Assembly (NCBI RefSeq): GCF_029960115.1
Contig: NZ_JASCOZ010000002.1
Span: 1-64,000 of the forward strand
Length of the DNA stretch: 64,000 bases
Direction: 5' to 3'
From: Stenotrophomonas sp. PS02289
GTDB taxonomy: Bacteria; Pseudomonadota; Gammaproteobacteria; Xanthomonadales; Xanthomonadaceae
The translations under genes and the position numbers were made by a program. Positions 26,518 to 34,931 of the stretch are shown piece after piece; positions within the stretch are counted from its first letter, which is position 1; each line of letters opens with the position of its first letter. The notes beneath the pieces are model-generated. The model ran no database searches. It was not told the DNA's origin and worked only from the letters and a program-made list of their open reading frames with translations.

Positions 26518-28107
26518 TTATGCCTGGCCGGGGGCCGGTGCGGCGGCAATGGGGGTGATCGGCGTGCGCTTGGGCTGCAGCGAAGGAAGGATCTCGTCCG
26601 GACCGGTACGGATCGCCTTCAGCATCAGCTTCACTTCAATCACCAGCAGAATCGTGTAGGTGATGGTGAACACCGCCAGCGTGGTCAGGATTTCATGCAG
26701 GGCCAGGCCTGACGCGGCGTAGAAGGTCGGCAGCACGCCATCCACTGCCCACGGCTGGCGACCATACTCAGCCACGAACCAACCACATTCGATCGCGATC
26801 CACGGAGCCGGCATCGTCCACAGTGCCAGCTTCAGGAACCAGCGCTTGTCCTGGAAGTTGTTCTTGCAGGAGAAGTAGAACGCCAGTGCGAAGAACGCGA
26901 TCAGCCAGAAGCCCAGCGCCGCCATGATGCGGAAGGTCCAGAACAGCGGAGCCACGCGCGGCACGGTATCCATCGCCGCCTTGGAGATTTCTTCCGGGGT
27001 GGCGTTGAGGATGTCGTCGCGGTAGCGCTTCAGCAGCAGGCCATGGCCGAGGTCCTGCCAGTGGCGGTCGAACATTTCACGCGCTTCAACGTCGTTCTTG
27101 TCCTTGCGGATGCGCTCCAGCGCCCCGTAGGCCAGCTGGCCGCCCTTGATGCGGTGCTCGGCACGTTCCACCAGTTCCAGAATGCCCGGAATCGGCTGGT
27201 TCAACGAACGCGTGGCGATCAGGCCCATCACGTAGGGAATCTTGATCGCAAAGTCGTTGCTCTGCGTCGCCTGGTTCGGAATGCCGAAGGCGGTGAAGTC
27301 GGCCGGAGCACGCTCGGTTTCCCACATCGCTTCGATCGCGGCCAGCTTCATCTTCTGGTGTTCGCTGGCGGCATAACCGCTTTCGTCACCCAGCACCACC
27401 ACCGACAGCGAGGACAGCAGGCCGAAGGCAGCGGCCACCGCGAACGAACGGCGGGCCATGTCCTTATGCTTGTTGCGCAGCAGGTAGAAGGCGCTGATGC
27501 CCATCACGAAGATCGCGCCGGTCACGTAGCCGGCACTGACCGTGTGCACGAACTTGGCCTGTGCCACCGGGTTGAGCAGCACGGCAGCGAAGTCCACCAC
27601 TTCCATGCGCATCGTTTCCGGGTTGAACACTGCACCCGTCGGGTTCTGCATCCAGCCGTTGGCGATCAGGATCCACACCGCCGACAGGTTGGTGCCCAGC
27701 GCCATGAACCAGGTCACCGCCAGGTGCTTGACCGGGCTCAGCCGCTTCCAGCCGAAGAAGAACAGGCCGATCAGCGTGGCTTCCAGGAAGAACGCCATCA
27801 GGCCTTCAATGGCCAGCGGTGCGCCGAAGATGTCACCCACATAGTGGCTGTAGTACGACCAGTTCATGCCGAACTGGAATTCCATCACCAGGCCGGTTGC
27901 GACACCGATGGCGAAGTTGATGCCGAACAGCGTGCCCCAGAACAGGGTCATCTGACGCCAGACCTGCTTGCGGGTCATGACGTACACGCTTTCCATGATG
28001 GCCACCATGAAGGACAGGCCAAGCGTGAGGGGAACAAAAAGGAAGTGGTACATCGCGGTCAAAGCAAATTGCAGCCGCGACAGCTCTACGACTGTCGAAT
28101 CAATCAT
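26518..28107 (-). CDS. cydA: Cytochrome bd quinol oxidase subunit I
   Basis: 529 residues. Haem ligands can be placed: His21 in TAMYHFLFVPLT, His in KFVHTVSAGYVTGA, and the ECGWFVAEYGRQPW segment of the haem b558 side. The long periplasmic Q-loop (about 250-390) carries the quinol site, KIPYVMGLIATRS being its start. It oxidises quinol and reduces O2 to water without pumping. The control region upstream is shared with cydD and has an FNR/Anr box. Confidence 0.96.
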   Translation of the reverse strand: MIDSTVVELSRLQFALTAMYHFLFVPLTLGLSFMVAIMESVYVMTRKQVWRQMTLFWGTLFGINFAIGVATGLVMEFQFGMNWSYYSHYVGDIFGAPLAIEGLMAFFLEATLIGLFFFGWKRLSPVKHLAVTWFMALGTNLSAVWILIANGWMQNPTGAVFNPETMRMEVVDFAAVLLNPVAQAKFVHTVSAGYVTGAIFVMGISAFYLLRNKHKDMARRSFAVAAAFGLLSSLSVVVLGDESGYAASEHQKMKLAAIEAMWETERAPADFTAFGIPNQATQSNDFAIKIPYVMGLIATRSLNQPIPGILELVERAEHRIKGGQLAYGALERIRKDKNDVEAREMFDRHWQDLGHGLLLKRYRDDILNATPEEISKAAMDTVPRVAPLFWTFRIMAALGFWLIAFFALAFYFSCKNNFQDKRWFLKLALWTMPAPWIAIECGWFVAEYGRQPWAVDGVLPTFYAASGLALHEILTTLAVFTITYTILLVIEVKLMLKAIRTGPDEILPSLQPKRTPITPIAAAPAPGQA

Positions 28108-28172
28108 GGCCTGGCTACCTCGTTGGGGGGTTTTGCCGTTTTGGGGTGGCGGGAAGGGGGTCTACGGGATGA

Positions 28173-28214
28173 ATTCTGTGACCGGCAACTTCTACGAGCC
28201 TTGATTCAGATCAA
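28173..28214 (-). promoter_or_regulatory. FNR/Anr box and candidate cydA promoter
   Basis: TTGAT-TCAG-ATCAA (28201-28214) is a perfect FNR/Anr consensus. On the minus strand a CAGAAT hexamer (28178-28173) would put the start point at about 28166, so the box is centred at -41.5, the position of a class II activator site. It lies 94 bp before cydA and 122 bp before cydD. Confidence 0.8.
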
Positions 28215-28336
28215 TGAAGCGGCATTCAGGGAGCGCGAAGGTACACATCCCCCTGCGACCGCGTGCCGCACCGGGAGCTTGCGCCAGACCCTATTACAAT
28301 GTCTGGCATTGCCCCGATGGCCGCCAGTGATCCACT

Positions 28337-30061
28337 TTGAGCATACCCCCCGACGCGCCCCCCATCGAGACTTCCACCCTGCGCCGCCAGCGTCTGGCAT
28401 GGCTGAATGGGCTTGCCGTCACAGTTCGGGGCCGCCAACGGCTGGCCGCGCTCTGTATCTGTACGTCCGGCGCGCTGCTGATCGGCCACGCCGCCGCCAT
28501 CGCCTGGTTTATCCAGGCCGTGCTGGTCGAACATCGCCCGCTGGCCCAGGCCCTGCTGGTGCTGCTGGGGTTGCTGGCGGTGCTGGCGGTACGCGCGCTG
28601 CTGGCCAGTGCCACCCAGGCCGCCGCCGGTGATGTGGCCGACGCGGCACGGCTGACCCTGCGCGAGCGGGTGTACTCCCGGCTGATGGCACTGGGCCCGC
28701 TGTGGCTGCGCCAGCAGCGCACCGGCGAACTGGGCGAGCTGATGCTGGCCCACGCCGATGCGGTGGAGAACTACTACTCCGGCTACCAGCCGGTGCGCAT
28801 TGAAGTGGTGGTGGTGCCGCTGCTGATCGCCATCGCCGTGGCCTATGTGGACTGGGTGGTGGCACTCATTCTTGTGTTCACCGCGCCGCTGGTTCCGTTC
28901 TTCATGATGCTGGTCGGCTGGGGCGCGGAAGCGGCCGGCCGTGCCCAGTTGGGCGAACTGGCCCGCATGAGCGGGCATTTCGCTGACCGCATCAAAGGCC
29001 TGGGCCTGCTGCGCCTGTATGGCCGGGGCGAAGCGGAGCTGGAAGGCGTGGCCGCCGCGGCCGAAGGCGTGCGCGAGCGCACCATGAAGGTGCTGCGGAT
29101 CGCGTTCCTGTCCTCCACCGTGCTGGAGTTCTTCGCCTCGGTCAGCGTGGCGATGGTGGCGCTGTACCTGGGCTTGAGTTACCTGGGCCTGATGTCACTG
29201 CATGCGGCCGTGCCGACGCTGGGTGCCGGCATGTTCTGCCTGCTGCTGGCCCCGGAGTTCTACGCACCGCTGCGCCGGTTGGCCGCGCATTACCACGACC
29301 GCGCCAATGCGCTCGCGGCCGCCGCCGAGGTGGAGCGCCTGCTCGGCGAGTTGCCCGCCGCCCCCGCCAGCAACGGCGCGGCCGCGACGCCGCGCGCGCC
29401 CGAGCTGCTGGAGCAGCATGCGCACCCGGTGGTCGTGCGTGACCTGGCGCTGCGTCCGTTGGGCGCACCGCACAACGTGATCCAACAACTGTCGTTCCAT
29501 CTCGAGCCCGGTCAGCGCCTGGCATTGGTGGGGCCCAGCGGCAGCGGCAAGAGCACGCTGCTGGAGGCACTGGCCGGCTGGTTGCCACCGTGCGGCGGCA
29601 GCATCGTGCTGCGCCCCGGGCTGGAGGTGGGCTACGCCGGGCAACGGCCGTACCTGTTCCACGGCAGCATCGCCGACAACCTGCGCCTCGCCGACCCCGG
29701 TGCCAGCGACGCGCGCCTGCATGCGGTGGCCGAAGCGGCGCAGGTGATGCGCTTTGCGCGTGCGCTGCCGCAGGGCCTGGACACCGTGATCGGCGAGCGG
29801 GGTTTCGGTCTTTCCGGTGGCGAAGCACGCCGCATTGGATTGGCGCGGTTGCTGTTGCGCGACCCGCAGGTGCTGTTGCTGGATGAGCCGACTGCATTCC
29901 TCGACCCGGACACCGAAGCGGCCTTGCTGCAGACCCTCGCCGCCTTCGCACGCGACCGTGTCGTGGTGATCGCCACCCATAGCGAGGTGGCGATGCGCTG
30001 GGCCGACACGCGCTTGGAACTGACCACGTTGCACGCAACACAGCCGGAGGTGCAGGCATGA
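28337..30061 (+). CDS. cydD: ABC exporter subunit CydD
   Basis: 574 residues: a six-helix ABC exporter domain (about 35-330), then the ATPase with Walker A LVGPSGSGKST, signature LSGGEARRIGLA and Walker B VLLLDEPTAFLD. With CydC it exports cysteine/glutathione, or handles haem, to the periplasm and is needed for bd oxidase assembly. The start is uncertain: TTG at 28337 gives MSIPPDAPP but has no clear ribosome site, and no in-frame ATG is close. The 3' end overlaps cydC by 4 bp. Confidence 0.92.
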   Translation: MSIPPDAPPIETSTLRRQRLAWLNGLAVTVRGRQRLAALCICTSGALLIGHAAAIAWFIQAVLVEHRPLAQALLVLLGLLAVLAVRALLASATQAAAGDVADAARLTLRERVYSRLMALGPLWLRQQRTGELGELMLAHADAVENYYSGYQPVRIEVVVVPLLIAIAVAYVDWVVALILVFTAPLVPFFMMLVGWGAEAAGRAQLGELARMSGHFADRIKGLGLLRLYGRGEAELEGVAAAAEGVRERTMKVLRIAFLSSTVLEFFASVSVAMVALYLGLSYLGLMSLHAAVPTLGAGMFCLLLAPEFYAPLRRLAAHYHDRANALAAAAEVERLLGELPAAPASNGAAATPRAPELLEQHAHPVVVRDLALRPLGAPHNVIQQLSFHLEPGQRLALVGPSGSGKSTLLEALAGWLPPCGGSIVLRPGLEVGYAGQRPYLFHGSIADNLRLADPGASDARLHAVAEAAQVMRFARALPQGLDTVIGERGFGLSGGEARRIGLARLLLRDPQVLLLDEPTAFLDPDTEAALLQTLAAFARDRVVVIATHSEVAMRWADTRLELTTLHATQPEVQA

Positions 30062-31734
30062 GTACCGCACGTACCGACGGGCTGAAACAGATATTCGTCC
30101 GCCATCGCGGTCGCCTGCTGCTGACCGTGCTGCTGCTGTGGACCACGATGCTGGCCGGCACCGCGCTGTTGGGCTTGTCGGGCGGCTTCCTCACGGCGGC
30201 AGCGTTGGCCGGTGCAGCAGGGTTGGGCAGTGGCTTCAACTTCTTCTCGCCCTCGGCCGGTATCCGTGGCCTGACCATGGCGCGCATCGCCTCGCGCTAT
30301 TTCGAGAAGCTGGTCGGCCACGACGTCACCCTGCGCATCGCGCGCGACCTGCGCGTGTGGTTCTTCCGGCGCGCGCTGCCGCTGGCCCCGGCCAAGCTGG
30401 CCGGCATGCGCACCGGTGAACTGCTGGCGCGCCTGCTCAGCGACATCAATGAAGTGGACGGGCTGCTGGTGCGTGCCATCGGTCCATTGATTGCGCTGGG
30501 CGGTGTGTCGCTGGCGGCGGTCGGTTCCGCGTTGCTGATCTACCCACCGGCCGCGCTGCTGCTGGCGGTGCTGGCCCTGGTGATCGGGCTCGGCGTGCCG
30601 TGGTTCACCGTGCGCGGTGCCGGTGCGCACGAGCGCGACCGCGCGCTGCACCGTGCGCAACTGCGCACGCAGGCGTTTGAAGGTCTGGAAGGCGCGGCGG
30701 ATCTGACCGCACTGCAGGCACGCGACCATTGGCAGCAGCGCGTCAATGTGGCCGCCAAGCAACTGCGTTCGCGCGACCGTCGCCGGCGTTGGCGGCTGGT
30801 GGCCGGCAATGCGCTGCACGGGCTGTGCGCTTCGGTGGGCTTGGTGGCGATGATCTGGCTCGCCCTGGGCGCGTTTGAACGCGGGGCGGTGGATGCGGCC
30901 TATGCAGCGGCGCTGGTGTTTCTCACCGTGGCGCTGATCGAGCTGTGGGCCGGCATCGGCCTGGCGTGGCAGTCGTGGTTGAGCGGAAAGGTGGCGGCAG
31001 GGCGGCTGGAAAGCATCGTCGACCAGGACAGCAGCGTGGCCGATGCGGTGGTTCCGGTGGCGTTGCCGGCAGGCGCGGCGGTGTTGGAATTGTGCGATAT
31101 CAGCTTCCGCTGGCCCGGGCAGGGCAGGGCGCTGCTGCAGCATGTGAATCTTCGCGTGGCACCGGGTGAGCGCATCGCGCTGCGCGGCGACAGCGGCAGC
31201 GGCAAGACCACGCTGTCCGCATTGATGCTGCGGCTGTGGGATCCGGAAGCGGGTAGCGTGCGCTATGGCGACGTGGACATCCGGACGGTGGCGCAAGCGG
31301 AGTGGCACAAGCAGATTGCCTGGCTGCCGCAGAACGCGCCGGTGTTTGCGGGCACCGTGGCCGACAACCTGCGTTTGGGGGATGTGGCAGCCAGTGACGA
31401 ACGCCTATGGCAGGTGTTGGCTGACGTGCGCCTGCAGGCGTGGGCGGAGGGCATTGGTGGGTTGAATGCCTGGGTCGGCGAGAACGGGGCGACGATGTCG
31501 GCCGGGCAGGCGCGGCGCTTGGCACTTGCGCGTGCGCTGCTGCGTGACGCACCGGTGCTGCTGCTCGATGAGCCGACTGAAGGCCTGGATGTAGACACCG
31601 CGCAGGCACTGCTGCACGACCTGGTCGCCGCGCTCGGCGGCCGCAGCATGGTGATGATCACCCACGACGAACTGCCCGAGGGTATCGTCCAGCACAGCTA
31701 CCGCCTGCGCGACGGCACCCTGGTCGAGGACTGA
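30058..31734 (+). CDS. cydC: ABC exporter subunit CydC
   Basis: 558 residues, exporter domain then ATPase with Walker A LRGDSGSGKTTL, signature MSAGQARRLALARALL and Walker B VLLLDEPTEGLD. It is the partner of CydD in the heterodimeric transporter. Coupled to cydD by ATGA. A SMAG element lies 23 bp past the stop; no clear terminator is seen. Confidence 0.93.
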   Translation: MSTARTDGLKQIFVRHRGRLLLTVLLLWTTMLAGTALLGLSGGFLTAAALAGAAGLGSGFNFFSPSAGIRGLTMARIASRYFEKLVGHDVTLRIARDLRVWFFRRALPLAPAKLAGMRTGELLARLLSDINEVDGLLVRAIGPLIALGGVSLAAVGSALLIYPPAALLLAVLALVIGLGVPWFTVRGAGAHERDRALHRAQLRTQAFEGLEGAADLTALQARDHWQQRVNVAAKQLRSRDRRRRWRLVAGNALHGLCASVGLVAMIWLALGAFERGAVDAAYAAALVFLTVALIELWAGIGLAWQSWLSGKVAAGRLESIVDQDSSVADAVVPVALPAGAAVLELCDISFRWPGQGRALLQHVNLRVAPGERIALRGDSGSGKTTLSALMLRLWDPEAGSVRYGDVDIRTVAQAEWHKQIAWLPQNAPVFAGTVADNLRLGDVAASDERLWQVLADVRLQAWAEGIGGLNAWVGENGATMSAGQARRLALARALLRDAPVLLLDEPTEGLDVDTAQALLHDLVAALGGRSMVMITHDELPEGIVQHSYRLRDGTLVED

Positions 31735-31756
31735 TTCCGCGACGGTGCCTTGACCG

Positions 31757-31779
31757 GTAGCGCCGGCCGTTGGCCGGCC
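31757..31779 (+). repeat. SMAG (GTAG) stem-loop after cydC
   Basis: GTAG then the stem GCCGGCC-GTT-GGCCGGC, offset by one base. Confidence 0.85.
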
Positions 31780-32039
31780 CAGGCGGTGCCGGCCACGCCC
31801 GCGCATCATCAGCCACATACGACATCGAACCGCATGCTCTTGCCGCACATGCAATCGGTAATCCCGCAGCCGAAATAGTGATGGACTTCCTCCGCAAACC
31901 GCGCTGCAGCTCACGCATTTCGCGAAAACGCGCACATCACGACGTCACCTCACACGTTGCCGCCGACCATCTCACCACCCGATAGGAAATGTTGCATTCC
32001 CGTATGCTTCGCACACGCTGCAACCTGTGGCTACGGAGC

Positions 32040-32183
32040 CTGAGAATTCCGTTTGATGGTGGAAGTTGGTTGTTTCACGTCGGGAGGGTAGCGGAATACA
32101 AGACCCTCGCGGAAACATGCTACGCCCGTGCGCCATCAAACGGATCTCAGCCTCCCGACTCCCTCGCCATTCCGGCGAGGGAG
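32040..32183 (+). ncRNA. Putative structured RNA: pseudoknot-forming stem plus hairpin
   Basis: 32040-32059 pairs with 32133-32150 (18 bp with one 2-base bulge; arms CTGAGA..TCCGTTTGATGG and CCATCAAACGGATCTCAG). Loop segment TCGGGAGG (32080-32087) is complementary to CCTCCCGA (32151-32158) directly beyond the stem, which would form a pseudoknot. A perfect 10 bp hairpin CTCCCTCGCC-ATTCC-GGCGAGGGAG (32159-32183) follows, 20 bases before the SymE-like ATG. It matches no RNA class I know. It may be a 5' leader, an antisense RNA template or a repeat remnant. Confidence 0.45.
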
Positions 32184-32203
32184 AACACCACCGGAGATTC
32201 CGT

Positions 32204-32497
32204 ATGCATGACGAAGACGCAGACACGCCAGATACCCAGGCCACCCCAGCCCCACGCTGCACCTGCCGGCAGATGCCCTTCCAGGTACGCGTCGTGGAGC
32301 GACAAAGCCACAGCGCACCCACCTGTCCCGTATGCCCACCGCCACTGGAAGTGTCACTGTTCGGCTGGTGGCTGCACGGCTTGAATGTGCGTCACAGCGC
32401 ACGGATGACCTTGCGTCATACCGATGAAGGGCTCGTGTTGAGTCTGCCTGGAATGCGCAAGCCGCGTCGGCGGCGATCCAGAAGCGGAACGCGTTGA
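32204..32497 (+). CDS. SymE-like small protein (possible type I toxin)
   Basis: 97 residues. The core LEVSLFGWWLHGLNVRHSA then MTLRHTDEGLVLSLPG has the SymE layout (hydrophobic strand, G-WL, short helix, two strands ending in GLVL), the AbrB-like fold of SymE toxins that is common in Xanthomonadaceae annotations. The N-terminus contains a CxC...CPVC Cys cluster not usual for SymE, and the C-terminus is Arg-rich. E. coli SymE is controlled by antisense RNA SymR; the structured leader here may play a like role. The assignment is tentative. Confidence 0.45.
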   Translation: MHDEDADTPDTQATPAPRCTCRQMPFQVRVVERQSHSAPTCPVCPPPLEVSLFGWWLHGLNVRHSARMTLRHTDEGLVLSLPGMRKPRRRRSRSGTR

Positions 32498-32539
32498 TGG
32501 ACGAGGACGAGTTACGGAAAACGGATTGCGTGAGTACGG

Positions 32540-32562
32540 GTAGGGTCGGTCGACAGACGACC
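32540..32562 (+). repeat. SMAG-like stem-loop, imperfect
   Basis: GTAG then GGTCGGTC-GACA-GACGACC with one bulge. Confidence 0.65.
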
Positions 32563-32684
32563 GCCGATAGCGGCGATCAGCACGGTGACGCATGATCCCT
32601 GACGCGGAGGCGCGTGATGGCCGTTGGGTCATGCGTTACTTCGTTCTGGGGTCATGCCTTACCGAACGTGGTGCCAGTACGTGC

Positions 32685-32707
32685 GGTCGTCTGTCGAGCG
32701 ACCCTAC
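32685..32707 (-). repeat. SMAG-like stem-loop, imperfect
   Basis: On the minus strand GTAG then GGTCGCTC..GACGACC. It lies opposite in orientation to the element at 32540, from which it is separated by two copies of GGGTCATGCSTTAC (32626 and 32649). Confidence 0.65.
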
Positions 32708-32730
32708 CTGTATCCAGCAATACCGATATT

Positions 32731-32757
32731 CCCAACATCCCCAACATCCCCAACATC
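32731..32757. repeat. Three tandem copies of CCCAACATC
   Basis: A 9 bp unit repeated three times without change, ending at the metX stop codon. Possibly a slippage tract. Confidence 0.8.
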
Positions 32758-33868
32758 ACAGCACGTCGAGGAAGCCCCGTACCGCCGGCCCGAAGCGCTC
32801 GAAATCCACCAGGAACGCATCGTGCCCCTGCGGTGAATCCAGCCCGATGAACTGCGCGTCGGCACCACCGGCGCGCAGGCCGTCGGCGATCTGCTGCTGT
32901 TGCTGCACCGGGAAAAGGATGTCGGTGTTGGCACCAATCGCCAATGCCTTGGCCACCTTGATCTGCGCCAGCCCGGCCATCACGTCGCCATCGGCGTACT
33001 CGGCCAGGTCGAACCAGTCCATCGAGCGGCTCAGATACAGATAGCAGTTGGGATCGAAGAAGCGCACGAATCGCCGCGCGTGGCCTTCAAGGTAGCTTTC
33101 CACCTGGAATTCCAGGCCAAACGGATCATCGTCGGTCTGGTCCGAGTCCAGCCGCACGCGGCCGAAGCGGCCGTCCCATTCCAGCGCGGAGCGGTAGGTA
33201 ATGACGCCAAGCTTGCGCGCCATGCGCATGCCCGATTCCGGGTACTCGCTCTCAGTATAGCGCCCCGCATTCCACTGCGGGTCCAGGCGGATCGCCTCGC
33301 GCTGCAGCGAGCGGATGGCGATGGAGAACGGCAACGCCTGCGCGCTGCCGGAGATATTGATATGGCTGCGTGCAATGCCGGGATGCAGGTGCAGCAGTGC
33401 CAGCGCGGTCATGCCGCCCATGGAGTTGCCGATGACGCAGGCCAGCTCGCTGACGCCCAGGGCGCGCACCACTTCGACGGCCGCGCGTGCACCGTCTTCG
33501 ATGGACAGTTCCGGGAAGCTCAGGCGATACGTTTCGCCGGTAGCCGGATTGAGTGAGGCCGGGCCCGTGGAACCTTTGCAGCTGCCCAGTGAGTTCACGC
33601 AGATTACAAACCAGCGGTCGGTGTCGATCGGCTTGTTGGGGCCGACCATGGCTTCCCACCAGCCGGGAGCCGGGTTGTCGGCATTGGCCGCGGCATGCGC
33701 GTCGGGGGACAGGCCGGTGACGATCAGGACGGCGTTGTCGGCGGCAGCGTTGGGGGTGCCCCAGGTTTCATAGGCCACATGGGCACCGTGCAGTTCGCCG
33801 CCGCGCTTGAACGCGAAGGGCGAGGGCAGGGAGTGGTAACGGGTGCCGGGGGGAATGAATTCGGTCAT
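32756..33868 (-). CDS. metX: MetX-family O-acyltransferase (serine O-succinyltransferase or homoserine O-acyltransferase)
   Basis: 370 residues, alpha/beta hydrolase fold. The nucleophile Ser lies in VIGNSMGGMTAL, the acid Asp near IGANTDILFPVQQ, and the catalytic His in LDSPQGHDAFLVDF. The oxyanion-side loop reads NSLGSCKGSTGPAS. MetX enzymes acylate homoserine, but members of this family in Xanthomonadales have been reported to succinylate L-serine for cysteine synthesis; the annotation should not be fixed to homoserine O-acetyltransferase. No met or cys partner gene is adjacent. Confidence 0.85.
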   Translation of the reverse strand: MTEFIPPGTRYHSLPSPFAFKRGGELHGAHVAYETWGTPNAAADNAVLIVTGLSPDAHAAANADNPAPGWWEAMVGPNKPIDTDRWFVICVNSLGSCKGSTGPASLNPATGETYRLSFPELSIEDGARAAVEVVRALGVSELACVIGNSMGGMTALALLHLHPGIARSHINISGSAQALPFSIAIRSLQREAIRLDPQWNAGRYTESEYPESGMRMARKLGVITYRSALEWDGRFGRVRLDSDQTDDDPFGLEFQVESYLEGHARRFVRFFDPNCYLYLSRSMDWFDLAEYADGDVMAGLAQIKVAKALAIGANTDILFPVQQQQQIADGLRAGGADAQFIGLDSPQGHDAFLVDFERFGPAVRGFLDVL

Positions 33869-33925
33869 GCGGGCATTCTAGCTGCGTGGCGCGAAGGCGG
33901 GGTGCCGAACAATGGAACACCGCGA

Positions 33926-33948
33926 AGCCACGCAGGGCGTGGCTCTAC
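33926..33948 (-). repeat. SMAG stem-loop that supplies the ccmI stop codon
   Basis: On the minus strand GTAG then the perfect stem AGCCACGC-CCT-GCGTGGCT. The TAG in the head is the ccmI stop (33945-33947). Confidence 0.85.
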
Positions 33949-34931
33949 GGCAGGGTGAGCTTCACTGTGCCGGTGTGGGGTAGCTTTACCCGCACGGCTT
34001 GGGAATCCACATCGCCTTCCTTCCGGTTTGCCTGCCCACTGGCTGACACCCGCGCAAACACCTCTACCTCGTTCAAGGCAGACAACTTCACGGTCGGCAT
34101 CGGGCTGTCGCCATCATCCAGCGTTACGGTGATCGGCAGATCCGCCAGCGCATGCTTCTCCACGGCCACCGGCATCGGCGGGCCGCCGGGCTGGCGGGCG
34201 ATGATGAACACGGTGGCATTGGCGGGTAGGGCGTCCGCCTTCGTGCCCGCAGCCAGCGCCACCGAAACCTGCAACGCGTGACCGCTCGATGCTGCAGCCG
34301 GCGCATCACCGCCGACGCTCCGCGCAATCGCAATCTGCTCACGCAAGGCCGCCGCCGCACCCGGTTCCAGCTTCGGCAGCAACGCTTCCCACACCTGCGC
34401 GGCTTCCGCGTTCTGGCCGCGTTGACGCAGCGCCACGCCAATCAGCCACGCCGCCCGTTCGCTGTTCGGGTCCACCTGCTGCGCATGCCGCAGCCACTGC
34501 AGCGCGGTGTCGTCGAACTGCCGGGTGGGGTGGCTCTGCGCACGCGCCTGCGCGGCTTCCACCAGTACCGGTGCTTCGTCCGGGGCAAGCGCCACCGCGC
34601 GTTCAAAGGCGGTGTTGGCTTCTTCGGTTTTCCCCAACGCCAGCTGCGAACGCCCCAGCAGCGCCCAGCCATCGGCGCGCTGCGGCTCGCGTTCCAGCGC
34701 CTGCTGCAGCTCGCGGATGCCTTGCTGCAGGTCGTTGGAGGCAGCAGTTTCTGTACGCGGTGTGGTGGCCTCGGGGGTGCCTACCAGCACATACAAGGCA
34801 CATCCGGCGACGCCGAGTGCGATGGTCAGGGCGATGAAGCCCTTGCGCCCACTGCCCCGTAGCGGCCACAGCACCATCAGTGCCATCACAGCCGCGGCGA
34901 ATGCGGCAAAGGCAGGCAGCCACAGGTTCAC
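33945..34931 (-). CDS. ccmI: Cytochrome c maturation protein CcmI (TPR)
   Basis: 328 residues. Two N-terminal membrane helices (about 5-24 and 32-50), then a TPR region (about 70-190, for example ADGWALLGRSQLALGKTEEANTAFERAVALAPDE) and a C-terminal domain of beta character. CcmI/CycH presents apocytochrome c to the CcmFH lyase. Last gene of the ccm operon, overlapping ccmH by 4 bp. Its stop is provided by a SMAG repeat. Confidence 0.87.
   Translation of the reverse strand: MNLWLPAFAAFAAAVMALMVLWPLRGSGRKGFIALTIALGVAGCALYVLVGTPEATTPRTETAASNDLQQGIRELQQALEREPQRADGWALLGRSQLALGKTEEANTAFERAVALAPDEAPVLVEAAQARAQSHPTRQFDDTALQWLRHAQQVDPNSERAAWLIGVALRQRGQNAEAAQVWEALLPKLEPGAAAALREQIAIARSVGGDAPAAASSGHALQVSVALAAGTKADALPANATVFIIARQPGGPPMPVAVEKHALADLPITVTLDDGDSPMPTVKLSALNEVEVFARVSASGQANRKEGDVDSQAVRVKLPHTGTVKLTLP

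Larger units (their letters stand above)
31735..32203. other. 469 bp gene-less stretch before the SymE-like ORF
   Basis: It holds a SMAG at its left end and a set of strong inverted repeats at 32040-32183. Between 31780 and 32035 nothing recognisable is seen. Base composition is lower in GC than in the surrounding genes. Confidence 0.6.

Noticed and set aside
32066-32203. A longer start for the SymE-like ORF
   Set aside because: The extra 46 codons cover the inverted repeats and show no protein-like pattern.
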